The position numbers were made by a program, and so were the translations under genes. Of a stretch of 34,221 bases of DNA, positions 15,096-23,938 are shown piece by piece; position 1 is the stretch's first letter; the number at the start of each line of letters is the position of its first letter. The notes beneath the pieces were generated by a model. It did not search any database and was not told where the DNA came from. It was given only the letters and a program-made list of their open reading frames with translations. The DNA is from an uncultured Hyphomicrobiaceae bacterium (GTDB taxonomy: Bacteria; Pseudomonadota; Alphaproteobacteria; Rhizobiales; Hyphomicrobiaceae). The DNA lies in contig CALMPK010000393.1 of the NCBI GenBank assembly GCA_937873575.1, positions 1-34,221 on the forward strand. The letters are read 5' to 3'.

Positions 15096-15120
15096 GGGCC
15101 CCGGAACAGGTCCGGGGCCC
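15096..15120 (-). terminator. Strong hairpin after soxX
   Basis: GGGCCCCGGA (15096-15105) and TCCGGGGCCC (15111-15120) are perfect 10-bp inverted copies around a 5-nt loop. The stem begins seven bases after the soxX stop. No clear T-run follows. It separates soxAX from soxB, as a terminator, attenuator or mRNA-stabilising stem. Confidence 0.6.
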
Positions 15121-15127
15121 CGATGCG

Positions 15128-15763
15128 TCACTTGTTGACGGGCGATTCCTTGTCCATCAGCAACGCCGTCACGTCCTTGATCTGCTCGATCGTCAGGATG
15201 CCCTGGGCGCCGAAGCGCGGCATGTTCGAGCACGCGAGCGTCGAATGAGAGTTGAAGATCTTCTCATACGTCGCCTTGACCGCGTCTTCCTTGAAGTCGC
15301 GCAGCTTGCCGTACTCGGCCAGAGACGGGCCGATGGTGCCGAACGCCAGCTCTTTCTTGTCGATCTGGTGACACGCGTAGCAGTTGCCGCCTGCCGGCTC
15401 GCCGACCTTGTCGTTGTAGCGCTGGCCGCGACCGTCCTGAGCGATCTTCTCGCCGTTCTTCCAATCGCCGAGCAGCTTGCCGTCCTCCGGGAACTTCACG
15501 GACGCCTTGGCATCCGCGACGATCTCCTCGGCAAGGTCCTTCGCCGGCTGGTTATGCGTCGCCGAGCACGCCTTCTGCAGGTTGTCCTGCACGAGCCGCG
15601 AAGCCCAGTCGGGCTTGGCGCCCTCGGGGTTCTTCGTGTTGGGCTCTTTCCAGCTCGAGGCGACGACCTTCTGCACGGCTTCCGGCGAGGCACCGCCAGC
15701 CAGAGAGGCGCCGGACGTGGCGGCGAGAGCGAGCAGTGCGGATGCGATGATGATCTTGTTCAT
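15128..15763 (-). CDS. soxX: Sulfur-oxidising cytochrome c subunit SoxX
   Basis: SoxX is the small haem subunit that, with SoxA, couples thiosulfate to the SoxY carrier and accepts the electrons. The 211-residue precursor has a Sec signal peptide (1-~22), one covalent haem site CYACH (residues 128-132) and the axial Met181 in ACSNMPRFG, all typical. A longer N-terminal segment (~40-110) precedes the haem domain, as in the larger SoxX forms. Its ATG is 22 bases below the soxA stop. A 10-bp hairpin follows the gene. Confidence 0.94.
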   Translation of the reverse strand: MNKIIIASALLALAATSGASLAGGASPEAVQKVVASSWKEPNTKNPEGAKPDWASRLVQDNLQKACSATHNQPAKDLAEEIVADAKASVKFPEDGKLLGDWKNGEKIAQDGRGQRYNDKVGEPAGGNCYACHQIDKKELAFGTIGPSLAEYGKLRDFKEDAVKATYEKIFNSHSTLACSNMPRFGAQGILTIEQIKDVTALLMDKESPVNK

Positions 15764-15785
15764 GGCTTTTGTTCTCCCCGGACCA

Positions 15786-16637
15786 TCAGCGCTTCAACGC
15801 CGGAACATTGACCTCACCACCCTCGGCCTGCTTCATCAGGAAGGTGACGAGAGCCGTCACTGCGTCGGAGCCGAAGCCGACCTTCGGCATGCGCATCTGG
15901 CGGTAGCAGTCCGCCATACGGTGTTGCATGGTCTTGATCGAGTTCGTGGAGACACGGTAGGCCGGCCACGTTGCAACAGCCGCCTGGGCTTCCTTGCCGG
16001 GCTTGGAAAGGTCGGGCAGCTCCTGGAGCCGGATGCGCGTGCCGGATACGGCGTGGCAGGTCTGGCAGGAGAAATCGTGCGGACCGGCGCGCGTGTAGAA
16101 CAGCGCCTCACCGACCTCGTAGGCTTCCTTCTCCTTGGCGTGGCTCAACTGCGGCTTGATAGGCATGCCGTTCGACATCGAGCTGACGTAGGAGGCGAGC
16201 ACTTCCATCTCGCTGTTGTCCTGGCCGGCGCCCGAGAACGCCTTCTTGACGATGTCCTTGGTGTCGAGGCCCTGGATGTTCTCCATGCACCAGATGATGC
16301 GGCGCTCGACGTCCATGACCTTGTCGGCGTCCGCGAAGTAACGCGGCATCTCTGCCATGGCCCCCTTCAGCTCGCCCGGCCCCTTGCCGAGATCGCACGT
16401 CTCGAGCGAGACGTTCTTCGTGCCGCGCGCCGTCTTCCACAGCGCCTCACCGGCGTCGACAGCCAGCAGGCCCGGGTTGGAGAACGGGTCGGCCGCCATC
16501 ATCTTGCGGTATTCCTCGATGCCCTTGGAAGCATCCTGCGCGACGGCCTCTGTGGCCTGGCCGGCGAGGCCGAGGGCCGCGCAGAGCCCCATGGCAGCCG
16601 ACGCGAGTCGCGCTGCGAAAGAATGGCGGAAAGCCAT
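15786..16637 (-). CDS. soxA: Sulfur-oxidising cytochrome c subunit SoxA (one-haem type)
   Basis: SoxA forms the c-type cytochrome SoxAX, which attaches thiosulfate to a cysteine of SoxY. The 283-residue precursor has a Sec signal peptide (residues ~1-34), a single haem motif CQTCH (191-195), and the haem-ligating/active-site Cys244 in RMADCYRQMRMP. The N-terminal half has lone Cys81 (ETCDLGKG) and Cys117 (WCMEN) instead of a second CxxCH, so this is the mono-haem form, where those two cysteines usually make a disulfide. It is the first gene of a minus-strand set soxA-soxX-soxB-ccdA. SoxA is normally beside soxYZ, which are absent here. Confidence 0.94.
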   Translation of the reverse strand: MAFRHSFAARLASAAMGLCAALGLAGQATEAVAQDASKGIEEYRKMMAADPFSNPGLLAVDAGEALWKTARGTKNVSLETCDLGKGPGELKGAMAEMPRYFADADKVMDVERRIIWCMENIQGLDTKDIVKKAFSGAGQDNSEMEVLASYVSSMSNGMPIKPQLSHAKEKEAYEVGEALFYTRAGPHDFSCQTCHAVSGTRIRLQELPDLSKPGKEAQAAVATWPAYRVSTNSIKTMQHRMADCYRQMRMPKVGFGSDAVTALVTFLMKQAEGGEVNVPALKR

Positions 16638-17080
16638 AAGGTCTATCTCCCCAGTTCGTTTCCTCGTTCCCGGCGTTCATCACCGGTTTCGCTTCTTGAC
16701 GAGATCGTTTGGGGGGGTAGAGCGGCGCGGCCAATCGAACCGAGCCCATCCCCAATGCCGCCTCGCTTCTCGTTGGCTCGCGGACGCTCGCGAACATCTG
16801 GATGCGACAATATTTGCCGCGCCAGATCATAGCAAGACCTTAACTTCGCTGCACAGCAGCGCCGTAGCCTCGCCACGCAGCAGCGTTGTGCGCCGCCCGC
16901 TCCCCTTCTCGCAACGCCGAAGGCGGTGATGAAAGAACAGGCAGCCGGGGGAGATCCGGTACGCCGAGCATGACGTAACCGTGCTAAACAATGCGGGCAT
17001 CCGTTATGTTCATGCACGTCCACAACGCCGGGGCCGCACTTGGTCCTCGAACAACCTGCAAAGCGCGCCGCTCACGCCGC
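16638..17080. other. Divergent control region between soxA and rpoE
   Basis: No gene is evident in these 443 bases. There is a relatively A+T-rich island at about 16806-16850, with a minus-strand TATGAT (16826-16831) that could be a soxA -10 box but lacks a good -35. In-frame ATGs from 16991 lie upstream of the rpoE start, but that stretch does not look like sigma factor. No clear sigma-E promoter pair was found. Confidence 0.4.
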
Positions 17081-17656
17081 ATGACCACAAGTACGCCCAG
17101 CCGCCCGACCAGTCAGCTTGACGATCTCATCGCGCGCGTGGCCAACGGGCGCGACAGCGAGGCGTTCGCGGAACTGTTCCGATCCTACGCGCCGCGTCTC
17201 AAGTCCTACATGATGCGCCAGGGCGCCGACCCGGGCACCGCCGAAGAACTGGTTCAAGAGACTCTCCTCGCGGTCTGGCGAAAAGCGGCGCTCTACACGG
17301 GCGAGAAGGGCAGCCCCACCACGTGGATCTTCACCATAGCGCGCAACCTCAGAATCGATCGGCTGCGGCGCGAGGTGCCATGGCAGGCGCTGCCCGAGGG
17401 CCACGACGAGACACCATCTGACGATGCGGCACCCGACGAGGCCCTGAGCCTCGACGAGCGCCGCACGCGCGTACGCAGCGCCATGGCCGACCTTCCGCCC
17501 GAGCAGCTCGAGATCGTCCGTCTCGCCTTCGTCGATGGTTTCTCGCAGAGCGAGATCGCCGAGCGGCTTCAAATTCCGCTCGGCACCGTCAAGTCACGCA
17601 TGCGCCTCGCCTACCAGAAGATGCGCGGCACCGTTGAGGATCTGAACGACCGATGA
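17081..17656 (+). CDS. rpoE: ECF sigma factor RpoE paired with ChrR
   Basis: The product is a 191-residue ECF sigma factor with region 2 (FAELFRSYAPRLKSYMMRQG, AEELVQETLLAVWRKAALY, TWIFTIARNLRIDRLRRE) and region 4 (MADLPPEQLEIVRLAFVDGF, then SQSEIAERLQIPLGTVKSRM). It belongs to the type that is held inactive by ChrR and released by singlet oxygen or organic peroxide. The stop overlaps the chrR ATG (ATGA), a typical sigma/anti-sigma arrangement. I chose ATG at 17081 because the family homology begins about 12 residues later. No ribosome binding site is visible there, and ATGs at 16991 and 17006 are in frame, so the start is tentative. Confidence 0.92.
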   Translation: MTTSTPSRPTSQLDDLIARVANGRDSEAFAELFRSYAPRLKSYMMRQGADPGTAEELVQETLLAVWRKAALYTGEKGSPTTWIFTIARNLRIDRLRREVPWQALPEGHDETPSDDAAPDEALSLDERRTRVRSAMADLPPEQLEIVRLAFVDGFSQSEIAERLQIPLGTVKSRMRLAYQKMRGTVEDLNDR

Positions 17657-18330
17657 GCATCGTCCATCACCCAGATCCGTCGAACCTGATGTGCTATGCG
17701 GCCGGCAGCTTGCCGGAACCACTGGCGGCCGTCGTCGCTTGCCACGTCTCCGTCTGCCCCGCGTGTCGCCGCGACATCGCGATGCTGGAGATCGCCGGCG
17801 CGGATCTCGTCTCGTCGCTGGCCGGCGTCGAAATGCGCGGCGAAGCCCCGCGCCTCGTCGCGGGCCTTGGCGCCACTGCGGATGCGCCTGCCGCAAAAGA
17901 TGCGGCCAGGCACACGAAGGCAGAGATGGACAAGAAGCGTAGCGTAGACGTTCCCGCGCCGCTCGTTTCACTGGTCGGGCCGCGGCTCGACCAGATCGCC
18001 TGGAAATACCTCGCACCCGGCGTGCGTCATTATCCGCTGCCGCTGTCGAAGGGCGCACAGGGCGACCTGCGGCTGCTCAAGGTCGCGGCCGGTTTGCGCA
18101 TGCCCGAGCACGGACACGGCGGCGCCGAAATGACGATGCTGCTCGCCGGTGCCTACACCGACGCCTTCGGGCGTTTCGCAACCGGCGATGTCTCCGATCT
18201 CGACACCGACTCCGAGCACCAGCCGATCGCCGATCCCGACGAAGGCTGCATCTGCCTATTCGCCACACTCGCGCCCTCGCACTACAAGAGTCCGCTGGCG
18301 CGACTGATGCAACGCTTCACGGGACTCTGA
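17653..18330 (+). CDS. chrR: Zinc-binding anti-sigma factor ChrR with cupin domain
   Basis: ChrR inhibits the ECF sigma RpoE and frees it under singlet-oxygen stress. This 225-residue protein keeps the N-terminal zinc set at positions matching the Rhodobacter sphaeroides protein: His6 (or His5), His31, Cys35 and Cys38 (HVSVCPAC). The C-terminal cupin domain carries His153, His155, Glu159 (PEHGHGGAE) and a later His189 (SEHQP), which correspond to its second metal site. Both halves are therefore intact and the protein should be a functional sensor. Its ATG overlaps the rpoE stop, and a short-chain dehydrogenase begins seven bases after its stop, making a three-gene unit. Confidence 0.93.
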   Translation: MSIVHHPDPSNLMCYAAGSLPEPLAAVVACHVSVCPACRRDIAMLEIAGADLVSSLAGVEMRGEAPRLVAGLGATADAPAAKDAARHTKAEMDKKRSVDVPAPLVSLVGPRLDQIAWKYLAPGVRHYPLPLSKGAQGDLRLLKVAAGLRMPEHGHGGAEMTMLLAGAYTDAFGRFATGDVSDLDTDSEHQPIADPDEGCICLFATLAPSHYKSPLARLMQRFTGL

Positions 18331-18336
18331 AACCTC

Positions 18337-19095
18337 ATGGACCATTCGATGCCGTGGCGAACGGCGTGGGTGACCGGCGCCAGCACGGGCATCGGTCGCG
18401 CCGTTGCCCTGCGCCTTGCGTCACAGGGCGTGGATGTCGCGGTCTCGGCGCGCACCGCCGAAAAGCTCGACGCGCTCGCGGCCGAGCAGCGCCACATCCA
18501 TGCTTTTCCCCTCGACGTGCGCGACGGCGCCGCGACGGTTCAGACCTTCGCGGCCATCACCGATCGCATGGGCGTTCCCGATCTCGTGATGCTGAATGCC
18601 GGCATCGGCATCTTCAAGAGCGCTTCGCGCTTTGACCCCGCACTGTTTCGCAATGCCTTCGAAACCAACGTCATCGCCATGGGCAACGCGCTCGCCGCCG
18701 TCATACCGCGCATGGTGGAGCGCGGCAGCGGCCACATCGCGTTGATGGGCTCCCTCGCCGGCTACCGCGGCTTCGCGCGCGCGGTCCATTATGCGCCGAC
18801 GAAAGCCGCGATCCGCTCCATGGCAGATTGCCTCCGCTTCGATCTCGAGCCGAAGGGCATCGCAATCACCATCATCAACCCGGGCTACATCGAAACGCCG
18901 CTGACCGCCGCCAACGATGCACCGATGCCAGGGCTGATGCCGCTGGAGCCGGCCGTCGACCGCATCGTGAGCGGGCTCGCTCGAAGGCGGTTCGAGATCG
19001 CCTTCCCCTGGCACATGGCGCTGGCGGTGAAGATCGGCGTTCGCGTGAGCAACAACACCTATTTCCGCGTCACACGCTGGTTCGCGGGCGGCTGA
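18337..19095 (+). CDS. Short-chain dehydrogenase/reductase in the rpoE-chrR operon
   Basis: This 252-residue classical SDR has the nucleotide-binding motif TGASTGIGRA (residues ~14-23), LNAGIG, a catalytic Ser in MGSLAGYRG, and YAPTK (the YxxxK active site). Classical SDRs reduce or oxidise small carbonyl/alcohol substrates with NAD(P). The hydrophobic C-terminal segment around AFPWHMALAVKIGV may be membrane- or lipid-associated. The gene starts seven bases after the chrR stop, so it is probably transcribed with the sigma pair, and an SDR is a recurrent partner in such stress units. The substrate cannot be inferred. It converges on kdsA with only 31 bases between stops. Confidence 0.85.
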   Translation: MDHSMPWRTAWVTGASTGIGRAVALRLASQGVDVAVSARTAEKLDALAAEQRHIHAFPLDVRDGAATVQTFAAITDRMGVPDLVMLNAGIGIFKSASRFDPALFRNAFETNVIAMGNALAAVIPRMVERGSGHIALMGSLAGYRGFARAVHYAPTKAAIRSMADCLRFDLEPKGIAITIINPGYIETPLTAANDAPMPGLMPLEPAVDRIVSGLARRRFEIAFPWHMALAVKIGVRVSNNTYFRVTRWFAGG

Positions 19096-19126
19096 GATCT
19101 CCCCGCCGCGTGCCGTGCGAAACCCG

Positions 19127-19981
19127 TCAAGCGGAACGTGCGCGCGCCTTCGCCACCTTGTCGAGCGCCATGAGCTCGGCGAGCAGCGGCTCGAAGTCCT
19201 TGAGCGGCACCATGTTCGGCCCGTCGGACGGTGCCTTGTCCGGATTGTCGTGCGTCTCGATGAAGAGACCGGCGATACCGACGGCGACGGCCGCCCGCGC
19301 CAGAACTGGAACGAAGCGGCGATCACCGCCGGAACTCGTCCCCTGCCCGCCCGGCTGCTGCACGGAATGCGTCGCGTCGAAAATCACCGGCGCGCCCGTC
19401 TCCGCCATGATCGCCAGCGAGCGCATGTCGACGACGAGCGTGTTGTAGCCGAACGAAGCGCCGCGCTCCGTCACCAGCACGTTCGGATTGCCGGAACCGA
19501 CAACCTTGTCGACCACGTTCTTCATGTCCCACGGCGCGAGGAACTGCCCCTTCTTGATCTTGACGACCCTGCCGGTCGCTGCTGCGGCGATCAGCAGATC
19601 TGTCTGCCGGCACAGGAACGCCGGGATCTGGAGAATATCGACGACATCGGCGACGCGCGCGCACTGGGCCGCATCGTGCACGTCCGTGACGATCGGGAGC
19701 CCGAGCGTTTCGCGGATCTCGGCGAACACGGGCAGGGCCTTCTCGAGTCCGATGCCGCGCTTGCCCGAGAGCGAGGTTCTGTTGGCCTTGTCGAAACTCG
19801 TCTTGAACACGAGGCCGATGCCGAGCCGCGCGGCGATCTCTTTCAGAGCTGACGCCATTTCGAGCGCGTGCTCGCGGCTTTCCATCTGGCAGGGCCCTGC
19901 GAGCACCGCAATCGGCGCGTCGTTGGAAAAGCGGACATTGCCGGCCGTGACGACGCTGCTCGGCTTCATGGCTTGGGTCAT
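19127..19981 (-). CDS. kdsA: 3-deoxy-8-phosphooctulonate (KDO8P) synthase, metal type
   Basis: KdsA condenses phosphoenolpyruvate with arabinose 5-phosphate to make the KDO precursor of lipopolysaccharide. This 284-residue protein has the complete family signature: [91 protein letters not shown] and ETHDNP. Cys31 in AGPC replaces the Asn of metal-independent KdsA, and with His205, Glu242 and Asp245 it identifies the metal-dependent class. The ATG at 19981 was chosen. It is transcribed away from the M15-type peptidase gene, and converges with the SDR gene. Confidence 0.95.
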   Translation of the reverse strand: MTQAMKPSSVVTAGNVRFSNDAPIAVLAGPCQMESREHALEMASALKEIAARLGIGLVFKTSFDKANRTSLSGKRGIGLEKALPVFAEIRETLGLPIVTDVHDAAQCARVADVVDILQIPAFLCRQTDLLIAAAATGRVVKIKKGQFLAPWDMKNVVDKVVGSGNPNVLVTERGASFGYNTLVVDMRSLAIMAETGAPVIFDATHSVQQPGGQGTSSGGDRRFVPVLARAAVAVGIAGLFIETHDNPDKAPSDGPNMVPLKDFEPLLAELMALDKVAKARARSA

Positions 19982-20317
19982 GGAGGACTGGCGCTCCGAT
20001 CAGGCTTGAGGTCAGGTCGCGAGGACTGACGGCTTATAGCGTGCCGCCGCGCCCCTCGCGAGGGCATCGCTATCGTCGCGGTGCAAAAGCGCGTCTCGAT
20101 GCGAACGCCCGTGCTGGCATGTGCCGCGTACGTCTTTGCCACTTTGGTCTGCGGCAATCACTGCAACTACCCCCTCCGAGGGGCCCCGATGACGCGCGAA
20201 ACGTCGCAGAACACAAGTTCGCCACATTGGAGACACGCCCAACGGGCTTGAGGCGGGAGCCGCCGGTGGCGAACGGGTCACGGGCGGCGAAGTCGAAACA
20301 GCAACGAGTTGCAGACA
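19982..20317. other. Divergent intergenic region kdsA / M15 peptidase
   Basis: No gene is visible. The stretch should hold both promoters. A small CCCCT/AGGGG hairpin with a 3-base loop lies within the CCCCCTCCGAGGGG tract near 20173. No operator or riboswitch was recognised. Confidence 0.4.
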
Positions 20318-20725
20318 ATGAGAACCTCTACGCACACGATCCCGTCGGCCGGCAAGCGCGTCCGCGCGCTCGGCCTGCTCGGACTGGTAGTTGCGGGAGC
20401 CGTGGGCCTCGCGCCATCGGCCGAGGCAGCGTGCATGCCTGGAGCACTCGCCGCCACACTTCAGCAGATCCGTTCCAAGTTCGGACCCGTGCAGGTCATC
20501 TCGACCCATCGTCCCGGCGCGCGTATCGCCGGCTCCGGCCGCAAGAGCTATCACGCCTCGTGCCGGGCGGTCGATTTCAACCCGCCGCGCGGCAAGTACA
20601 CTCAAGTCGTGAACTGGCTGCGTACCAACCACAACGGTGGCGTCGGCACCTATAGCTGCGGGATGCACCACATCCACATCGACACGGGACCGCGCGTGCG
20701 TTTCCACAAGTGCCAGCGCGGCTGA
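20318..20725 (+). CDS. Exported M15-type peptidase (YcbK/DUF882-like)
   Basis: This 135-residue exported protein has a signal peptide (residues ~1-38, ending PSAEAA) and a compact domain with STHRPGARIAGSGRKSYHAS and CRAVDFNPP, then MHHIHID near the end. The pattern SxHxxCRAVDF ... HxHID supplies the two His and one Asp zinc ligands of M15 D-Ala-D-Ala carboxypeptidase-like enzymes. A role in periplasmic peptidoglycan trimming is therefore likely. Cys in YSCGMHH, CRAVDF, CQRG and the mature N-terminus (CMPG) may form disulfides. The ATG at 20318 was preferred over the TTG at 20309. A terminator hairpin follows immediately. Confidence 0.8.
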   Translation: MRTSTHTIPSAGKRVRALGLLGLVVAGAVGLAPSAEAACMPGALAATLQQIRSKFGPVQVISTHRPGARIAGSGRKSYHASCRAVDFNPPRGKYTQVVNWLRTNHNGGVGTYSCGMHHIHIDTGPRVRFHKCQRG

Positions 20726-20733
20726 GACGACGG

Positions 20734-20757
20734 GGGACGAGCTTCGCGGCTCGTCCC
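20734..20757 (+). terminator. Hairpin terminator after the M15 peptidase gene
   Basis: GGGACGAGC (20734-20742) and GCTCGTCCC (20749-20757) are perfect 9-bp inverted copies with the loop TTCGCG, eight bases past the stop. It is followed by ATTCATTC, which is not a pure T-run. Confidence 0.7.
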
Positions 20758-20840
20758 ATTCATTCAGAGATGGCCGCTCGACGGCGCCATGTTCGTTCGC
20801 GCTTCAAACGACACGCCCTAATCGCGCGATCGCTGTTAGC

Positions 20841-21632
20841 TCAACGCGCCAGCAGCGCTTTCGTTGCGGCGGTGACGTCCGCCTGGCGCATCAGGCTCTC
20901 GCCGACGAGGAATGTCGCGACGCCGCACTTGCCGAGCCGCGCGATATCGGCCGGCGTGAAGATGCCGCTCTCGCCGATGACGATGCGATCTGCCGGCACC
21001 ATCTTGGCGAGCTCCTCGGTCGTCTCGAGGCGAGTCTCGAACGTTTTCAGATTGCGATTGTTGATGCCGATGAGCCGGCAGTCCAGCCGCAAGGCCCGTT
21101 CCATTTCGGCCGCGTCGTGCACCTCGACGATCGCATCCATGCCCCAGTCGCGCGCGGCGGACGCGAGATCGCGCGCCATGCAATCGTCGACCTCGGCCAT
21201 GATGATGAGGATGCAATCAGCGCCCCATGCGCGCGCCTCGACCACCTGATAGGTATCGATCATGAAGTCCTTGCGCAGCACGGGGAGCCGCGCGGCCGAT
21301 CTCGCCGCCTTCAAGTAGTCCGGAGCGCCCTGAAACGACGGCGTATCCGTGAGAACGGAGAGGCAGCAGGCGCCGCCCGCCTCGTAGGCCCGCGCCAGTG
21401 ACGGCGGATCGAAATCCGCGCGGATCAGGCCCTTCGACGGCGAAGCCTTCTTGATCTCGGCGATCAGCGCCGTCTCCCCGGCCGCGACCTTCGCCGCGAT
21501 GGTATCGGCGAAGGGACGCACCTTCGGCGCGCTGCGCGCATACTCCGCCATCACCTGAAGCGGATTGGCGTCTTTCGCAGCAGCGATCTCCTCGCGCTTG
21601 TAGGCGGTGATCTTCTCGAGAATATCGCTCAT
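20841..21632 (-). CDS. trpC: Indole-3-glycerol-phosphate synthase
   Basis: TrpC closes the ring of CdRP to indole-glycerol phosphate in tryptophan synthesis. The 263-residue TIM-barrel protein shows [12 protein letters not shown] (residues 57-68), [21 protein letters not shown] (Lys121), [26 protein letters not shown] and IGESGI, the expected order of substrate and phosphate-binding strands. Its ATG at 21632 overlaps the trpD stop by four bases, so trpD and trpC are coupled. It is the last gene of trpGDC here, and no trpF or trpBA lies in view. Its stop is about 83 bases from the convergent peptidase terminator. Confidence 0.96.
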   Translation of the reverse strand: MSDILEKITAYKREEIAAAKDANPLQVMAEYARSAPKVRPFADTIAAKVAAGETALIAEIKKASPSKGLIRADFDPPSLARAYEAGGACCLSVLTDTPSFQGAPDYLKAARSAARLPVLRKDFMIDTYQVVEARAWGADCILIIMAEVDDCMARDLASAARDWGMDAIVEVHDAAEMERALRLDCRLIGINNRNLKTFETRLETTEELAKMVPADRIVIGESGIFTPADIARLGKCGVATFLVGESLMRQADVTAATKALLAR

Positions 21633-22663
21633 ACGCCGGGCGCTCCCTCGTTGCTGATGGCGACGAGGCTGTCGAGCGCGCGTTGCGCCGCGCCGCTGTC
21701 GATCGCGCGGGCCGCCCGCTCGACGCCATCGGCGAGGCTCGCCGCCTTGCCGGCGACGATCAGCGCGGCCGCGGCGTTGAGCAGCACGATGTCGCGGAAC
21801 GCGCCCGGTTCGCCTTGCAGTACCACCCGGATCGCCTCGGCGTTGGCACGCGCATCGCCGCCTCTGAGATCGGCGAGTGCGGCGCGCTTCAATCCGGCAT
21901 CCTCGGGCGTGACCTCGAAGACCGCGATGTCACCGTCCTTGAGCTCGGCGATGATCGAGGCGCCCGTCGTCGTCAGCTCGTCCATGCCGTCCGAGCCGTG
22001 CACGACCCACACATGCTCCGCGCCGAGATTGCGCAGCACATGCGCGATCGGCTCGACCCATTTGCGATCGAACACGCCGATCACCTGGCGCGTTACGCCT
22101 GCGGGGTTCGAGATCGGCCCGAGCAGATTGAACAGCGTGCGAATGCCGAGCTCGGCGCGTACTGGAGCCCATTGCTTCATCGCCGGATGGTGCATCGGCG
22201 CCCACATGAAACCGACGCCGGCTTCCTTGATCGCGCGCGCCACGGTCTGCGGGCCGATGTCGAGCTTCACGCCGAGCGCACCGAGTACGTCTGAAGCGCC
22301 CGAGAGCGACGAGACGGATCGGTTGCCGTGCTTGGCGATACGCGCGCCGGCGCCCGCCGCGACCAGCGATGCACACGTCGAGACATTGTAGGTTCCATGC
22401 GCGTCACCGCCCGTGCCGACGATGTCCACCGCGCCAGCGGGTGCGTTGACCGGCAGCATGCGCCGACGCAGTAAACGCGCCGCGCCGGTGATCTCCGCTA
22501 CCGTCTCACCGCGTACGCGCAGCGCCATCAGGAACGCGCCCATCTGTACAGGCGTCGCGGCACCTGACGACATCGCGTCGAGAACACCCTCGATCTCGGC
22601 TTCGTCGAGCGACGCGCCCGTCGCCACCTTCTGGATGACCTGTTTGAGCTCCGGCGCCGTCAT
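21629..22663 (-). CDS. trpD: Anthranilate phosphoribosyltransferase
   Basis: TrpD transfers phosphoribose from PRPP to anthranilate. This 344-residue protein has the glycine-rich PRPP motif GTGGD (83-87), [20 protein letters not shown], the KHGNRSVSS loop (~111-119), [12 protein letters not shown] and [11 protein letters not shown]. The open frame extends upstream to 22825, but [10 protein letters not shown] at 22663 has GGGGA about seven bases upstream and matches the usual family N-terminus. It lies 37 bases after trpG and overlaps trpC by four bases. Confidence 0.95.
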   Translation of the reverse strand: MTAPELKQVIQKVATGASLDEAEIEGVLDAMSSGAATPVQMGAFLMALRVRGETVAEITGAARLLRRRMLPVNAPAGAVDIVGTGGDAHGTYNVSTCASLVAAGAGARIAKHGNRSVSSLSGASDVLGALGVKLDIGPQTVARAIKEAGVGFMWAPMHHPAMKQWAPVRAELGIRTLFNLLGPISNPAGVTRQVIGVFDRKWVEPIAHVLRNLGAEHVWVVHGSDGMDELTTTGASIIAELKDGDIAVFEVTPEDAGLKRAALADLRGGDARANAEAIRVVLQGEPGAFRDIVLLNAAAALIVAGKAASLADGVERAARAIDSGAAQRALDSLVAISNEGAPGV

Positions 22664-22700
22664 TTCATTCCCCATCGACGAAGGGTGATAGCCTGTGGGT

Positions 22701-23312
22701 TCAAGCGGCAACGCCGGACGGCGAGTTGCGGCGGCGCGGCGGAATTCCGGCGAGCGCGAGGAAATTGGCGAGCAGCGCGTGTCCGTGCTCGGACGCGATG
22801 CTCTCGGGATGGAACTGCACGCCATGCACGGGATGCGACTTGTGCTGGAGCCCCATGATGAGCCCGTCGCTCGTCTCGGCCGTCACCTCGAGGCAGTCGG
22901 GCAGGCTCGAGCGCTCGACGATCAGTGAGTGATAGCGCGTCACCTGGAACTTGCGCGGCAACCCCCGGAACACGCCTTTGTCCGAATGAATGACAGTCGA
23001 GAGCTTGCCATGCATCGGGTCGGGCGCGCGGATCACCTTGCCACCATAGGCCTGCCCGATCGACTGATGGCCGAGGCAAACGCCGAGAATCGGAATGGTG
23101 CTGCCGGCCTTGGCGATGAGATCGAGGCAAACGCCCGCCTCGTTCGGCGTGCATGGGCCGGGCGACAGCACGATCGCTTTCGGCTTCGCGGCGATGATCT
23201 CCTCCGCCGACATCTTGTCGTTGCGCACCACCTCGGACTGCGCGCCGAGCTCGCCCAGGAAATGTACGAGGTTGTAGGTGAAGCTGTCGTAGTTATCGAT
23301 CAGGATCAGCAT
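22701..23312 (-). CDS. trpG: Anthranilate synthase component II (glutamine amidotransferase)
   Basis: TrpG releases ammonia from glutamine for TrpE. This 203-residue protein has [32 protein letters not shown], the nucleophile Cys79 in [11 protein letters not shown], and the His168/Glu170 pair in VQFHPES. The C-terminus carries an additional Arg/Pro-rich tail of ~12 residues after LAGIPP. AGAGGGG upstream of the ATG at 23312 supports the start. Function could also extend to folate synthesis (PabA), since one glutamine subunit often serves both; the adjacent trpD and trpC favour tryptophan. Confidence 0.94.
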   Translation of the reverse strand: MLILIDNYDSFTYNLVHFLGELGAQSEVVRNDKMSAEEIIAAKPKAIVLSPGPCTPNEAGVCLDLIAKAGSTIPILGVCLGHQSIGQAYGGKVIRAPDPMHGKLSTVIHSDKGVFRGLPRKFQVTRYHSLIVERSSLPDCLEVTAETSDGLIMGLQHKSHPVHGVQFHPESIASEHGHALLANFLALAGIPPRRRNSPSGVAA

Positions 23313-23419
23313 GGGGTTACCCCTCTCGTTGCAGGCGGATGCGCGCGGCTCAGGGTGTAGGGACGCGCCCAGCGCCCGTCAAGCGCACGACGGCCGAGGC
23401 GGGGCGGTGGGGCAGGCGC

Positions 23420-23938
23420 TCAGTCGAGTTTTCGCGGTATTACGAAATCGACGAGTTCACCGGTCGCCGGCAGCACCTTGCTCCAGCTCGGCGCGCGAAA
23501 TGTCAGCCGGGCCAGCGCGGCCGTCGGAAACTGCATGGCAAGCTCGCTCAGGTTCTCGCGGCTGCCGTCTCCGGCCAGCTCCAGCGCGAGGGCGTGGATG
23601 CCCGGATTGTGCGCCACGATCAGCACCGTCGTATGCCGGCCATCGCATTCGCGGAGCCGATCGAGCAGCGCGCTCGCAGGAGCGAGATAGAAGCTCTCCT
23701 CGAACGACACCTGTGGCGCCGGGCAATCGATCTCACGCAGCACCAGCGTCAGCGTCGCCCGCGTGCGCACCGCCGTCGAGCACAGCACGAGGCCCGGTGC
23801 CAGCCGCGCCTTGTCGATGTACTGGCCGATGGCGACCGCCGCCTTTGTTCCACGCTTGGTCAGCGGGCGATCGAAATCGTCGAGGCCGGGATCGTCCCAG
23901 CTCGATTTGGCATGGCGGAGAAGCAGCAGCGTCAGCAT
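23420..23938 (-). CDS. SixA-like histidine phosphatase
   Basis: This 172-residue protein of the RHG (branch-2 phosphohistidine phosphatase) superfamily starts with LLLLRHAKSSWDDPGLDDFD, where His9 is the phospho-acceptor. It also has Arg58 in STAVRTRAT and the second catalytic His110 in VAHNPGIH. SixA-type proteins dephosphorylate phosphohistidines on signalling or PTS proteins, but the substrate here is unknown. The ATG at 23938 puts the motif at the N-terminus; a GTG at 23956 is in frame. It lies between trpG and the phytase-like gene on the minus strand and is about 107 bases upstream of trpG, so it may share a transcript. Confidence 0.88.
   Translation of the reverse strand: MLTLLLLRHAKSSWDDPGLDDFDRPLTKRGTKAAVAIGQYIDKARLAPGLVLCSTAVRTRATLTLVLREIDCPAPQVSFEESFYLAPASALLDRLRECDGRHTTVLIVAHNPGIHALALELAGDGSRENLSELAMQFPTAALARLTFRAPSWSKVLPATGELVDFVIPRKLD

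Noticed and set aside
16826..16854. A sigma-70 promoter for soxA (TATGAT)
   Set aside because: The -10-like box is good, but the matching -35 position reads GTGCAG, so I did not list it as a promoter.
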